Source: Hoeflea algicola
Lineage (GTDB): Bacteria; Pseudomonadota; Alphaproteobacteria; Rhizobiales; Rhizobiaceae
Length of the DNA: 64,000 nucleotides
Assembly (NCBI RefSeq): GCF_026619415.1
Contig: NZ_JAOVZR010000001.1
Location: forward strand, 1-64,000
Direction: 5' to 3'
Below, piece by piece: positions 43,214 to 53,247 of the stretch. Both the position numbers and the translations under genes were made by a program. Every line of letters starts with the position of its first letter. Position 1 is the stretch's first letter. The notes beneath the pieces were generated by a model. The model ran no database searches, was not told where the DNA came from, and saw only the letters and a program-made list of their open reading frames with translations.

Positions 43214-43406
43214 AACGAGTCCTCACCTGTTGAAGTTGAATATTCACATTGCAAGACAGCCGAACCGAAGATCGGCGGAAGATATGATTCAGACTGGAGA
43301 TGTTCTCGGTAATGACTCCTTTCATGTGAAATTGAACACAGAGTTGCATTGCCCTGAATCAGAGATTCAGAGAGGGAATGGGAGCCTTGGAAGGAGTAGT
43401 CAAATA
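43214..43406. other. Leader region of orphan gene
   Basis: The promoter region of the minus-strand orphan gene should lie here. It is moderately AT-rich. GAATCAGAGATTCAGAG at about 43357-43373 is a short imperfect repeat (GATTC/GAATC). No gene is seen. Confidence 0.4.
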
Positions 43407-43517
43407 TTATTCTGGTATTGAGACGTTCATTTTCGCGTATAGGTCACGAAGTATCCATCGCATCCGATTGGATGCGTCTGGTATTTGCAGATCGAGCAAA
43501 TACACGCGGACAAACAG
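43407..43517 (-). pseudogene. 3' end of a gene interrupted by IS66
   Basis: Removing the IS and one target copy joins bases 44901-44957 to this segment in one minus-strand frame. It reads SKPEYRNFYSYSPRNIGG and then LFVRVYLLDLQIPDASNRM up to a TAA at 43407. No start codon precedes the upstream stop at 44958-44960, so the gene was already 5' truncated or begins with another frame. The composition is protein-like; no family was recognised. Confidence 0.4.
43510..43517. repeat. IS66 target-site duplication, left copy
   Basis: ACAAACAG lies directly outside the left inverted repeat. The identical octamer is at 44893-44900 on the other side. Eight bases is the duplication length known for IS66 elements. 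Confidence 0.9.
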
Positions 43518-44892
43518 GTAATTACCCACCCCCGAATTCGTGATTTCCGGTTCTTCTACCGGCCTATGCCAGGACGGATGCGATGACCTGGAAGGGGTTT
43601 GCGCCTTTGAGGCGGGCGGTGTCGATGGTCGTGCGTACATCCGCCTCGGCTTGGGCGGCCCACATGGCGCGATATCCGTTTGTCACCTTTCGCTGAATGA
43701 CCCATGGACGGAGCTTTCGCTCAGATGTGTTGTTGGTGACATCGACTTCTCCGGGATAGTCGCAAAACGTCAGCAGCTGATCGCGGGCCCGCCCGATCTT
43801 GGCCTGGAGCTTTTGGGCCAGGTCGCACGAAGTCGGGGCGCATAGAAGCCCGGCAAGCTGTTTATCGAATTTGCGCTTCTTGCTTGCGACGGTAGACGCA
43901 GCGAATGTGCTTATGGCTCTGGCGAAATCAAACACACGGCCAAACCAAAGCTGGAAGCGAAGAGGGAGATCATCCTCGCCATGTTCCAGCGCAAAGGCTG
44001 TATCACGCGCCAAATGTGCAAGGCAGGTTTGATGTCGATGGCCGTGAGATTGCTGGGCTGAATACCGATCAGATATCCATACCTCGGGGACATGGCCGCC
44101 CATGGTCTCGTGAACGACCCGTGCTGCACGGGAGTAATCGGGCTGGTGGACAACAGCATCCTTGCAATGAAAAACCCAGTGTTGGGCATTTGTGCCCTCG
44201 ATACGCACACCGGTTTCGTCGCTGGCGACAACGCGGGCGGCTCGAAGGCTGGCCTTGGCGGCCTGTGCTGTGGCCTGGAAGCTCGGACGGGAGCGGGAAA
44301 ACATGTTCATGATCGCGCCCTCGCTCACATTAAGGCCGAAGATATCCATGAACACACCGCTCAGGCGTTCGTAAGACAATGCATGGAAACTCTTGAGGTA
44401 GATCGCCAGCGCGTGAATGCCTGGCCCGAACGGCGTTGCGGTTGCCACGGCAGGTGCGGTGGCTTTTGTTGTCGTGCCGCATTGCGGGCAATGACAGGAA
44501 AAACGCCGATGCCGGGTGACATGAGGACGGATCGCAGGAATATCGATCTCGTCATAGGCCCCGGCCAGCACCATCGTATCATCACCGGAAAACGCATGGC
44601 CGCATCTCTTGCAGGCGGTCGGTTCATGATCGCGAAACATGTCGGCAAAATCCGCCAGCACCCTATTGTGGGGTTCATGCCCGGGCTTGGCTCCACCCGG
44701 TCGTGAGTTGACGCGTTTCTCTTTCTTGTCCGTCGAGGGCGGCTTGGAAGACGTCCGAGAATCCTTGGAAGGCCGTTGGAGCCGAAGCACCATCTCGATC
44801 AATTCGTCCTTGCTCAGCTGCTGCAAATCAGTCCGATCCATATCATCATGGATTCAGACATTGTGGTGCATGGCAAGGGGGTGGGTAATTAC
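43518..44892. mobile_element. Complete IS66-family insertion sequence (1375 bp)
   Basis: The element starts with GTAATTACCCACCCCC (43518-43533) and ends with its exact reverse complement (44877-44892). It is flanked by the 8-bp direct repeat ACAAACAG and carries one transposase gene. No tnpA/tnpB accessory ORFs are present, so it is of the single-gene IS66 subgroup. Intact ends, duplication and ORF suggest a recent insertion. Confidence 0.93.
43564..44841 (-). CDS. IS66 family transposase
   Basis: A 425-residue TnpC-type transposase. It has an N-terminal helical part with KDSRTSSKPPSTDKK, a zinc-finger-like region (CKRCGHAF and CHCPQCGTTT) and the DDE core: VVASDETGVRIEG with the first Asp, VWISDRYSAQQ with the second, and TNNTSERKLRPWVIQRKV with the Glu near the C-terminus. 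It fills most of the element and appears full length. ATG 44841 lies 36 bases inside the right end. Confidence 0.94.
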   Translation of the reverse strand: MDRTDLQQLSKDELIEMVLRLQRPSKDSRTSSKPPSTDKKEKRVNSRPGGAKPGHEPHNRVLADFADMFRDHEPTACKRCGHAFSGDDTMVLAGAYDEIDIPAIRPHVTRHRRFSCHCPQCGTTTKATAPAVATATPFGPGIHALAIYLKSFHALSYERLSGVFMDIFGLNVSEGAIMNMFSRSRPSFQATAQAAKASLRAARVVASDETGVRIEGTNAQHWVFHCKDAVVHQPDYSRAARVVHETMGGHVPEVWISDRYSAQQSHGHRHQTCLAHLARDTAFALEHGEDDLPLRFQLWFGRVFDFARAISTFAASTVASKKRKFDKQLAGLLCAPTSCDLAQKLQAKIGRARDQLLTFCDYPGEVDVTNNTSERKLRPWVIQRKVTNGYRAMWAAQAEADVRTTIDTARLKGANPFQVIASVLA

Positions 44893-44900
44893 ACAAACAG
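44893..44900. repeat. IS66 target-site duplication, right copy
   Basis: ACAAACAG directly abuts the right inverted repeat and matches the left copy at 43510-43517 exactly. Confidence 0.9.
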
Positions 44901-44957
44901 TCCACCGATATTGCGCGGTGAATACGAATAGAAGTTTCGATACTCTGGTTTCGATGT

Positions 44958-45413
44958 TTATATTAAATCATCCGAAAACGGTTAAAGTCAAATAAAAATT
45001 GACGATAAGCACTGCGTATTCAATCACATACACGCCAGATTTTGTTGTTTAAGCGGTCTATACTTATAGCTAAGTATATTGAAATTGTTTGTAAAAATCG
45101 CCTTATGGGTGCTACATATAAAAACACAACTAAATGGCGAGTTTGGGGTGCGCGCGGCTACCGGAGGCGCGCGGCGTGAGCCCGATCTGCCGTCCTCCGG
45201 ACGAATCTCTGACCGCAATCAGGCCGGATGGAGCCCGCGCGGTGGGCTCGCGGATTCGGCCGCGGGACCCGGAAATGGCAGCCGCACCCCGCGTCATCGC
45301 GCGTGCCCGGTCGCCATTGTCAGGTCGCGCCGGCGACACCATGTAAATTCCGCGACCGGTAGGCCTCGGAAGGCCCGCCCGTTCAGGTGCTGCCGCCGCG
45401 GGGAAGCCTTGTC
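44958..45413. other. AT-rich intergenic stretch between IS66 and betA
   Basis: No gene is supported. The first 170 bases are much more AT-rich than surrounding genes. They contain a palindrome TATACTTA-TAGC-TAAGTATA at 45059-45078, possibly an operator or transcription signal. From 45150 the sequence is GC-rich and precedes the 3' end of betA. Confidence 0.45.
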
Positions 45414-47090
45414 TCAGGCCGGTTGCAGCCGGTCGGTCTCGCGCCAGTCCGGATTGGTCCAGGGCTCGAGATTGCTCGGCGGCAACGGCGTGCGGCCGAG
45501 AATGTGGTCGGCAGCCTTCTCGCCGGTCATGATCGACGGACCGTTGAGATTGCCATTGGTCACCCGCGGGAAGATCGACGAGTCGGCCACCCTCAACCCG
45601 TCGACGCCGATCACCCGGGTTTCCGGATCGACCACGGCGGTGGCGTCGTCGGCCCGACCCATCCGGCAGGTACCGCAGGGATGGTAGGCGCTTTCGGCGT
45701 GCTCGCGGATGAAGCCGTCGAGTTCGTCATCGCTCTGGACATCTGCGCCCGGCTGGATTTCCATTCCGCGATAGGGATCGAACGCCGCTTGCGCGAACAC
45801 CTCGCGGGTAATCCGCACAGCTCTGCGAAACTCCTGCCAGTCTTCGGCATGGCTCATGTAGTTGAAGCGGATCACCGGGGCCGCCTTGGCGTCGCCCGAG
45901 CGCAGCCGAACATCGCCGCGCGAGGCCGAGCGCATCGGCCCGACATGGGCCTGAAAACCGTGCATCGGTGCGGCTGCCTTGCCGTCATAGCGGATCGCGC
46001 CGGGCAGAAAATGGAACTGGATATCGGGGTAGGGCACACCCGCTTCAGAGCGAATGAAACCGCAGGCCTCGAACTGGTTGGAGGTGCCGAGCCCGCGCCT
46101 GAGGAACAGCCATTGCGCGCCGATGATCGCCTTGGAGAACAGGTTGAGCTTGGAATAGAGCGTGATCGGCTGGATGCATTCCTGCTGGATATAGACTTCC
46201 AGATGGTCCTGCAGATTGGCACCCACGCCGGGCCGGTCGGCAATCACGTCGATACCATGTTCCGCCAGATGGGCCCCCGGGCCGATGCCCGACAGCATCA
46301 ACAGCTTGGGCGAGTTGAAGGCGGAAGCGGCGATGATCACCTCGCGCTTGGCGCTGATGGTCTCCATCGTGCCGCCGCGCTCGATCTCGACCCCGGTGGC
46401 GCGTTGATTCTTGATGACAACCCGCCGCGCCAGAGCCCTGACGAGGCTGACGTTTTTGCGTTTCAGCGCGGGCTTGAGATAGGCTTCGGCCGTCGACCAG
46501 CGCTGACCCTTGTGGATGGTCTGCTCCATCAGCCCGAAGCCTTCCTGACGGGAACCGTTATAGTCGTCGGTCACTCCGTATCCTGCCTGGCGGCCGGCTT
46601 CGATGAACGCCGCAAACAGCGGATTTTCGGCCGGTCCACGCTGCACATGCAGCGGCCCGTCGGTACCGCGCCAGCCCTCTTCGCCGCCGATGCCGCCGTT
46701 CTGGTGCGAGGTTTCCATGCGTTTGAAATAGGGCAGCACATCGGCAAACGACCAGCCTGTGGCTCCCTGGTCGGCCCAATGGTTGAAATCGCCGGCGTGG
46801 CCGCGGACGAACACCATGCCGTTGATCGAGGACGAGCCGCCGATCACCTTGCCACGTGGTGCTGCGAGTCGGCGGTTACCCAGATTGGGTTCCGGTTCGG
46901 TGGTGTAACCCCAGTCGTAGAGCCCCATGTTCATTGGATAGGAAAGCGCCGCCGGCATCTGGATGAAGGGGCCGAAATCCGAGCCGCCATGCTCGATGAC
47001 AATCACCGAGTGCTTGCCGTCCTCGCTTAACCGCGCAGCCATGGCGGAGCCTGCCGAACCGGCGCCGATGATGACGAAATCTGCTTGCAT
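45414..47090 (-). CDS. betA: Choline dehydrogenase BetA
   Basis: ATG 47090 follows GAGGATAACC; the frame to 47240 is an artefact. The 558-residue GMC oxidoreductase has the FAD motif [20 protein letters not shown] at its start and a C-terminal GMC region with [11 protein letters not shown]. It oxidises choline to betaine aldehyde at the membrane. It is the last gene of betI-betC-betB-betA. Confidence 0.95.
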   Translation of the reverse strand: MQADFVIIGAGSAGSAMAARLSEDGKHSVIVIEHGGSDFGPFIQMPAALSYPMNMGLYDWGYTTEPEPNLGNRRLAAPRGKVIGGSSSINGMVFVRGHAGDFNHWADQGATGWSFADVLPYFKRMETSHQNGGIGGEEGWRGTDGPLHVQRGPAENPLFAAFIEAGRQAGYGVTDDYNGSRQEGFGLMEQTIHKGQRWSTAEAYLKPALKRKNVSLVRALARRVVIKNQRATGVEIERGGTMETISAKREVIIAASAFNSPKLLMLSGIGPGAHLAEHGIDVIADRPGVGANLQDHLEVYIQQECIQPITLYSKLNLFSKAIIGAQWLFLRRGLGTSNQFEACGFIRSEAGVPYPDIQFHFLPGAIRYDGKAAAPMHGFQAHVGPMRSASRGDVRLRSGDAKAAPVIRFNYMSHAEDWQEFRRAVRITREVFAQAAFDPYRGMEIQPGADVQSDDELDGFIREHAESAYHPCGTCRMGRADDATAVVDPETRVIGVDGLRVADSSIFPRVTNGNLNGPSIMTGEKAADHILGRTPLPPSNLEPWTNPDWRETDRLQPA

Positions 47091-47112
47091 GATGGTTATC
47101 CTCGGTCCGTGC

Positions 47113-48576
47113 TCAATAGGGGCTGTCGACAGGCCCGGTGGCCACGTAGACGCTCTTGAGGCGGGTGTAATGCTCGATCGCTGCGCGCGAATTCTCGCGC
47201 CCGATGCCCGATTGCTTGACGCCGCCGAACGGCGCCTCAACCGGGGTCAGGTTATAGGTGTTGATCCAGGTGGTGCCGGCCTCGAGTTTGGCGACAACAC
47301 GATGTGCCCGCGTCAGATCGGCGGTGAACACGCCGGCGGCCAGACCGAACTGCGTGTCGTTGGCGCGGCTGAGCGCCTCTTCCTCGTCGTCAAAGGCGAG
47401 CACGCTCATCACCGGACCGAATATTTCTTCCCGAGCAATGGCCATATCGTCGCTGACATCGGCAAACACTGTGGGCTGAATCCAGGCGCCATTCTCGAAG
47501 CCCTGGAGCTCCGGCACGCCACCGCCGGTGACTAGCCGCGCGCCTTCGCGTTTGCCGCTCTCGATATAGCCAAGCACCTTGTCGCGCTGCGCGATCGAGA
47601 CCATCGGCCCCAGATGGGTCTCGGGATCGAGCGGATCGCCGATGCGGATCGCCTCGGTGCGCTCTCTCAACCGCTCGAGGAACCGGTCATGCATGCCGCG
47701 TTGCACGAATACCCGTGTGCCGTTCGAGCAGATCTGCCCGGTGGAATAGAAATTGCCGAGCATCGCCCCGCCGATGGCGTCTTCCATGTTGGCGTCGTCA
47801 AACACCAGGATCGGCGATTTGCCGCCCAGTTCCATGGTCACCGACTTGATGGTCGGCGCTGCCGCCGCCAGCACCTTGGCGCCGGTCGGCACCGAGCCGG
47901 TCAGCGACACCTTGGCGATATCGGGATGGCTGGCGAGTGCCGCGCCGACATCGCCATAGCCCTGAACCACATTGAAAATGCCGGCTGGCAGGCCCGCATC
48001 CTTGAAGGCTTCGGCAAGCAGCAGTGCTGTCAGCGGCGTCATCTCGGAGGGCTTGAAGATGAAGGCATTGCCGCAGGCAAGCGCCGGCGCGGATTTCCAG
48101 GCCGCAATCTGGATTGGATAGTTCCAGGCGCCGATGCCTGCACAGACGCCCAACGCTTCCCGGCGGGTGTAGACAAAGTCACCGCCCAGATCGACATGCT
48201 CGCCGGTAATTGCACCCGCCAGTCCGCCGAAATATTCAAGCGCATCGGCAGCCGATGCGGCGTCGGCCACAAGCGTTTCCTGGATGGCCTTGCCGGTGTC
48301 GAGCGTTTCCACCCGCGAGATTTCTTCGTTGCGGGCACGCAGGATCTCGGCGGTGCGCAGCAGGATGCGGCCGCGTTCGACGCCCTTCAGCGCCGCCCAG
48401 GCCGGTTGCGCGGCTTTGGCGGCGGCCACGGCCTGCTCGACGATGGCTGGCGTTGCCGAATAAAGTCGGGCGTTGAGTTCACCGGTGGCAGGATAGATGC
48501 TTTCGATCACCGCACCGGCATCGTCTTCGACATAGGTGCCGGCAATGTGATGGGAGGCAGCTGGTTGTGCTTTCAT
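47113..48576 (-). CDS. betB: Betaine aldehyde dehydrogenase BetB
   Basis: A 487-residue aldehyde dehydrogenase. NAD-site [13 protein letters not shown], catalytic Glu motif MELGGKSP and catalytic Cys motif [12 protein letters not shown] are visible. It oxidises betaine aldehyde to the osmoprotectant glycine betaine in the cytoplasm. A GGAGACATGAC site precedes ATG 48576. It lies between betC and betA with short spacing, so one transcript is likely. Confidence 0.95.
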   Translation of the reverse strand: MKAQPAASHHIAGTYVEDDAGAVIESIYPATGELNARLYSATPAIVEQAVAAAKAAQPAWAALKGVERGRILLRTAEILRARNEEISRVETLDTGKAIQETLVADAASAADALEYFGGLAGAITGEHVDLGGDFVYTRREALGVCAGIGAWNYPIQIAAWKSAPALACGNAFIFKPSEMTPLTALLLAEAFKDAGLPAGIFNVVQGYGDVGAALASHPDIAKVSLTGSVPTGAKVLAAAAPTIKSVTMELGGKSPILVFDDANMEDAIGGAMLGNFYSTGQICSNGTRVFVQRGMHDRFLERLRERTEAIRIGDPLDPETHLGPMVSIAQRDKVLGYIESGKREGARLVTGGGVPELQGFENGAWIQPTVFADVSDDMAIAREEIFGPVMSVLAFDDEEEALSRANDTQFGLAAGVFTADLTRAHRVVAKLEAGTTWINTYNLTPVEAPFGGVKQSGIGRENSRAAIEHYTRLKSVYVATGPVDSPY

Positions 48577-48606
48577 GTCATGTCTCCATTGGTGTCCGGG
48601 CCGGGC

Positions 48607-50145
48607 CTATTCGCCGCGCGGAAATCTTTTCGATTCTTCTAAAATGTTGAGGTCCATGTGGTTGCGCATGTAGCGCTCGGAGGCCTTTTGCAGCGGCTGG
48701 AAATCCCACGGATAGTAGTCGCCGTTCCTCAGCGCCTCGTAGACCACCCAGCGCCGCGCCTGGCTTTCGCGCACTTCGGCGTCGTAGCGCGCCATGTCCC
48801 ATTTGGCCCGCACCTGCGCCATGAAGCGGGCAACCAACTCGGTATGCGCCGGGTTGTTTGCCAGGTTGATGCGCTCATCGGGATCGGCGTCGAGATCGAA
48901 CAATTGTGGCTGATCGAGCTCGCAATGGATGAACTTGAATTTACCGTCACGGATCGCCACCAGCGGCGCTTCCGAGCCTTCGGCCGCATATTCCATCAGC
49001 ACTGGCGCTGTGCGCGTCTCGCCAGCCATGGCGGGCGTCAGGCTTTCGCCATCGGTCCATGGTGCGACCTCGGCAAGCGATACGCCGGCGAGATCGGCCA
49101 GTGTCGGGTTGATGTCGAGATTGGAAGTAGGCTCGCTGACCAGCCGCCCATTCTCGCCCGGCACCGCGATCATCAGCGGCACCCGTGCCGAGCCTTCGAA
49201 AAAGCTCATCTTGAACCACATGCCGCGTTCGCCCAGCATGTCGCCATGGTCGGAGCAGAACACCACGATGGTGTTGTCCGTCATGCGGGTGGCTTCAAGC
49301 GTGGCCAGAATCCCGCCGATCTTGTCGTCGAGATAAGAGATATTGGCGAAATAGGCCTGGCGCGAGCGCCTAACATTGTCCTCGGTGATGTCGAAGCGCT
49401 CGGAGTCATTGGCGTTGTAGAGACGCTGCGAATGCTGATCCATCTCTGAATAGGGGATCGGAGGCACGCGCGGCGTGAGCTCGGGGCAATCCTCGTAAAG
49501 ATCCCAGAATTGCTTCCGCGCCACATAGGGATCATGCGGATGCGTGAACGACACCGTCAGCGCCCAGGGCGACGAGGCGGGGTCGTCGCTGGTCCGCGCC
49601 AGCTGGTGCAGCTTCTGGGTGGCGAAGAATGCCACCTCGTCATCATATTCCATCTGGTTGGAGGTTTCCGCCACGCCTGCGCCGGTGACCGAGCCGAGAT
49701 TGTGATACCACCAGTCGATCCGCTCGCCGGGCTTGCGGTAATCCGGCGTCCAGCCGAAATCGGCCGGATAGATGTCGGTGGTCAGCCGTTCTTCAAACCC
49801 GTGCATCTGGTCAGGTCCGACGAAATGCATCTTGCCCGACAGGCAGGTGTAATAGCCGGCGCGCCTGAGGTGATGCGCGTAAGTGGGAATGTCGGACGCA
49901 AATTCGGCGGCGTTGTCATAGACCCGTGTCCGGCGCGGCAATTGCCCCGACATGAACGATGCCCGGCCCGGCGCGCACAAAGGCGAGGCGGTGTAATTTT
50001 GGGAAAACCGCACCGAGCGCTCGGCCAGCTTTTTCAGGTTGGGCGTGTGCAGGAAATCTGCCGGGCCATCCGGAAACAGCGTCCCGTTGAGCTGGTCGAC
50101 CATCAGGATCAGGATGTTGGGACGCCGGGTCTCGGTCTCCGTCAT
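48607..50145 (-). CDS. betC: Choline sulfatase BetC
   Basis: A 512-residue arylsulfatase-type enzyme. The sulfatase motif is [14 protein letters not shown], where the Cys becomes formylglycine. The N-terminus [18 protein letters not shown] supplies metal ligands, and the later [14 protein letters not shown] is the second family motif. It hydrolyses choline-O-sulfate to choline and sulfate. A separate formylglycine-generating maturase is not visible in the window. The start overlaps the betI stop (ATGA). Confidence 0.95.
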   Translation of the reverse strand: MTETETRRPNILILMVDQLNGTLFPDGPADFLHTPNLKKLAERSVRFSQNYTASPLCAPGRASFMSGQLPRRTRVYDNAAEFASDIPTYAHHLRRAGYYTCLSGKMHFVGPDQMHGFEERLTTDIYPADFGWTPDYRKPGERIDWWYHNLGSVTGAGVAETSNQMEYDDEVAFFATQKLHQLARTSDDPASSPWALTVSFTHPHDPYVARKQFWDLYEDCPELTPRVPPIPYSEMDQHSQRLYNANDSERFDITEDNVRRSRQAYFANISYLDDKIGGILATLEATRMTDNTIVVFCSDHGDMLGERGMWFKMSFFEGSARVPLMIAVPGENGRLVSEPTSNLDINPTLADLAGVSLAEVAPWTDGESLTPAMAGETRTAPVLMEYAAEGSEAPLVAIRDGKFKFIHCELDQPQLFDLDADPDERINLANNPAHTELVARFMAQVRAKWDMARYDAEVRESQARRWVVYEALRNGDYYPWDFQPLQKASERYMRNHMDLNILEESKRFPRGE

Positions 50146-50735
50146 AGCGTTCTTCCGCGAATTTCCAGCAAATGCGTTTCGATGTGGTCTTCGACCAGCG
50201 CCACCGCGTCATGGCGGGCAGGGCCGGTGCCAAGCGCCTTGCGGATGTAAAGCCCGTCGATCATCGCTGCTGCCCCTTCGGCAATGCGTTCGGCTTCATA
50301 CGCGCCGGCAAGTGGCGCCAGCCCGCTCATCAGGTTGGAATGCAGCCGTCGGGCGTAGACCGACAGCAGTCGCCGGATTTCCGGCGCGCGCTGGGCGTCA
50401 ACGTAAAACGCCAGCCATGCCGCCACCACCTCGGCGGAAAACTGCTTGTCTGAAAAGCTCACCGCGATAAGCGCCGATACCCGTGCGCGGTCACTTTTCG
50501 CAGCCTTGAGCGCGTTGATGGCGTCGCCCCGCAGATCGCTGAGCAGCGCCCGGACTGAATCGCTGATCAGCCGTTCCTTGGAGCCGAAATAATGATGCGC
50601 CAAAGCCGGCGAAACCCCCGCCCGCCCGGCAATCTCCGACATCGTCACATCCATCGAGCCGCGCGCGCCGATGGCCTCGATCGCGGCATTTGTCAGCGCC
50701 TTGCGGCGGATGGGTTCCATACCGATTTTGGGCAT
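50142..50735 (-). CDS. betI: TetR-type repressor BetI
   Basis: ATG 50735 follows GGAG and gives the typical BetI start [14 protein letters not shown]; the frame to 50816 is not used. The 197-residue protein has an N-terminal HTH ([20 protein letters not shown], then FGSKERLI). It represses bet genes and is released by choline in known systems. A palindrome 66 bases upstream is the probable operator. Confidence 0.93.
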   Translation of the reverse strand: MPKIGMEPIRRKALTNAAIEAIGARGSMDVTMSEIAGRAGVSPALAHHYFGSKERLISDSVRALLSDLRGDAINALKAAKSDRARVSALIAVSFSDKQFSAEVVAAWLAFYVDAQRAPEIRRLLSVYARRLHSNLMSGLAPLAGAYEAERIAEGAAAMIDGLYIRKALGTGPARHDAVALVEDHIETHLLEIRGRTL

Positions 50736-50800
50736 CAAAGGGGCTCCGGCGGACTGGTTGGGTAGATTTTTTCGGCAGGCGGTGAGGCGGCAGTGTAATT

Positions 50801-50820
50801 TTGATTGACTGATCAATCAA
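50801..50820. promoter_or_regulatory. Probable BetI operator
   Basis: TTGATTGA-CTGA-TCAATCAA is a perfect 8-bp inverted repeat with a 4-base spacer, upstream of betI. Half-site and spacing suit a TetR-family repressor, and the sequence resembles known BetI sites with TTGATTG halves. Binding by the local BetI is inferred. Confidence 0.68.
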
Positions 50821-50952
50821 TAAAAATCTGGTGACCCTCGATCCTCGGTCCCTGTTCTTCCCGGCAGGCCGTCTTGCAAAACGCCCCAAACCCGCGATAC
50901 GTTGGAATGGTCGCATTGGATCGGCACGGGCAATCGGGGGGTGCCTGGCATC

Positions 50953-52341
50953 ATGAACAATGTCGCAACAATTCCGTTTCGTTTTGGACGCTTGCGCTCG
51001 CTGTCGGCTTTCGCCGGCATTCTCGCCGACCCGCTCGCTGCCACGCGGCGGCTGCATGGCGAAAATGGTCCCTATGTCATCCTGCAGTACCCGCATTCGC
51101 GCAGTGCCGAACCGCAGCTTCTGCCGCTTGTTGCCGACTCTGGCCTGTACCGGACCATCGCGTCAAATGCGGAAGTCTGGCGCGCCGTCAATGTCAGCAT
51201 GCGCAGCTTTAAAAACACTGCCGCTTCCCGCCTCGCCACGGGTTTCACACGCTTGCGCGGTCCTCAGCACGCCCATTATCGCCGTCTGGTCGCGCTCACT
51301 GTAAGCAAGCCGGCAGTCAGCAGCATGAGCCCGAAAATGGCGGCGCTGGCAATGAGCCGCGTGGCCTCCTGGCCGCGCAATTTGGCTGTCGACCTTATGC
51401 CCGCAATCAGCGCGTTGATGCAGGATCAGGCCATTGGGTTGCTGTTTGGCGGCGATCGCGAGCGTGCGCTTCCGGTCGCCGCCATGATCGGAGACTGCGT
51501 GGCCGCCGCCTGGCCGCTTCCCGGTCGCGCCTACATCAAATGGCTGCGCACAGCCCCCAGGCTGGAACGCGCGATCAATGAATGGGCTGAGCACAAGCGC
51601 GGCGAGCTCAATCCCAAGGATATATTCTCGGTTCTCGTCAACAACATGGATGAAAACGGCAACCCGCCCGACAAGAGAATTATCGGCGGTATTCTGAATT
51701 TCACCTTTGGTGCAGCCTACGATACCGCCCAGAATGCACTTGCCTGGACGCTTCTGCTGCTCACCCAACATCCCGAAATTGCGGCCCGACTTACAGATGA
51801 AATCGACGGGGCGTTGGCAGGTTCGCTGCCGACGATGGACAAGATCGACAGTCTCCCGCTTCTCGAAGGTGTCGTAAGAGAAGGGATGCGGCTGTTTCCG
51901 CCGGTGCCGTTGCAATTCCGCCGTTCGCTTGTCGATACCCGGCTTGGCGGTGCGCAGATCCCCGCCGGCACGCGCGTGATGATCAGCGCCTGGTTGATCA
52001 ACCGTACTCCCGAACTTTACAGCGAGCCCGAGCGGTTCATGCCGGAGCGCTGGCAAGCACTCGATCCCGCACCGTTTCAGTACCCCGTTTTCGGCGCCGG
52101 CGTGCGGATGTGCCCCGGTGTCGCCTTCGGCAACCAGATGACCAAGATCGCGCTTGCCGCAATCCTCTCTTCCTACCGGATTGAACTCGCGCCGCAGGCC
52201 GCCATTGGTTACCGAACCACCATCACCTTGACGCCGCACCCCGCGTTGCCGATCGTGCTGCGTGAGAAATCTGCGCCGCGCAGCTTCACACCGCTGTCCG
52301 GTCCGGCCCGGCACCTTGTTCAACTGGAAACGCCCGCATGA
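50953..52341 (+). CDS. Cytochrome P450
   Basis: ATG 50953 is preferred; the frame opens at 50902. The 462-residue protein has the I-helix motif FGAAYDTAQNALAW, the K-helix EGVVREGMRLF (ExxR) and the haem loop FGAGVRMCPGVAFGNQM with the axial Cys. The family adds oxygen to small molecules and needs redox partners, which are not adjacent. It is coupled to the methyltransferase gene by ATGA. Substrate unknown; a lipid or terpenoid-like molecule is a guess. Confidence 0.9.
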   Translation: MNNVATIPFRFGRLRSLSAFAGILADPLAATRRLHGENGPYVILQYPHSRSAEPQLLPLVADSGLYRTIASNAEVWRAVNVSMRSFKNTAASRLATGFTRLRGPQHAHYRRLVALTVSKPAVSSMSPKMAALAMSRVASWPRNLAVDLMPAISALMQDQAIGLLFGGDRERALPVAAMIGDCVAAAWPLPGRAYIKWLRTAPRLERAINEWAEHKRGELNPKDIFSVLVNNMDENGNPPDKRIIGGILNFTFGAAYDTAQNALAWTLLLLTQHPEIAARLTDEIDGALAGSLPTMDKIDSLPLLEGVVREGMRLFPPVPLQFRRSLVDTRLGGAQIPAGTRVMISAWLINRTPELYSEPERFMPERWQALDPAPFQYPVFGAGVRMCPGVAFGNQMTKIALAAILSSYRIELAPQAAIGYRTTITLTPHPALPIVLREKSAPRSFTPLSGPARHLVQLETPA

Positions 52342-53153
52342 GCAACAACAGCAGGATGACACCACGCGAACGCATGGTCCGGGTCTATGACCGCACCATG
52401 CGCGGCAGCTATCAGCGCCGTTATTATGACAATAGCGGTTTTTTCAATTTTGGTTATTGGGCATTGGGGGCGACCTCGCAGCGCGAAGCAAGCGAAGCGC
52501 TTGTTGACCGGCTGGCAGCCGGAATCGTCGGCAAACCGGCTCGACTTCTCGATGTCGCCTGCGGCCTTGGCGCGTCAACCAAACGGCTGACGTTGAGTTT
52601 TTCGCCCGACACGATCACAGCGATCAATATTTCAGACGCACAGATCGCCGATGCCCGTGTCCGTGTGCCGGAGTGCGATCTCCGCGTCATGAACGCCACC
52701 GAACTCGGTTTTCCAGATAATCATTTCGATGCCATCATCTGTGTCGAGGCAGCCTTCCACTTCGACACCCGGGAGAAGTTTCTCCGGGAAGCTTACCGGG
52801 TGCTCAAGCCGGGTGGGGCGTTGATGCTGTCGGATATCCTGTTTCGCCCGATCCCCGCTTTTGTGTCGAATGCCGCCCAGGTCCCGCGCGCCAATCTCGT
52901 CCCCAACATCATGGCCTATCGGGCCCGCATTGCGGCCGCCGGATTTATCGACAACGAGGTGGTTGACGCTACCAGTGATTGTCTTGGCGGGTTTCGCCGC
53001 AATCTCTCCCGCTGGGCGGGGTCCGAATACCGTGCCGGACGGATGAAGTTGTCACGCGCAATCGGAACGGGGCTCGTCGGAAAACTGATCGCCGGCTATT
53101 TCGGGCTGACCTGCAAGAAATACCTGCTGGTTTCGGCGCGCAAACCTTCCTGA
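52338..53153 (+). CDS. SAM-dependent methyltransferase coupled to P450
   Basis: A 271-residue class I methyltransferase with motif I LLDVACGLGASTKRL (about 70-84), the post-motif TAINISDAQIADAR, and LKPGGALMLSDILFRP. The INISDAQ form is close to that of sterol C-24 and other small-molecule methyltransferases. The gene overlaps the P450 stop by four bases, so oxidation and methylation probably act on one molecule. A hairpin follows. Confidence 0.87.
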   Translation: MSNNSRMTPRERMVRVYDRTMRGSYQRRYYDNSGFFNFGYWALGATSQREASEALVDRLAAGIVGKPARLLDVACGLGASTKRLTLSFSPDTITAINISDAQIADARVRVPECDLRVMNATELGFPDNHFDAIICVEAAFHFDTREKFLREAYRVLKPGGALMLSDILFRPIPAFVSNAAQVPRANLVPNIMAYRARIAAAGFIDNEVVDATSDCLGGFRRNLSRWAGSEYRAGRMKLSRAIGTGLVGKLIAGYFGLTCKKYLLVSARKPS

Positions 53154-53193
53154 TCGCCCGATCCCGGACGCGCCCGGCCAGAAAGACCGCCGT

Positions 53194-53219
53194 GCCGTGC
53201 GCTCGATTTGGCGCACGGC
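53194..53219. terminator. Hairpin between methyltransferase and L,D-transpeptidase genes
   Basis: A 9-bp perfect stem GCCGTGCGC/GCGCACGGC with loop TCGATTTG between convergent genes. No T-tract follows. Confidence 0.42.
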
Positions 53220-53247
53220 GACGGGCCGCCCGAACCGTACGACCCTG

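Noticed and set aside
45387..47030. Long plus-strand open frame of 547 codons
   Set aside because: It lies antisense to betA and has no family motif.
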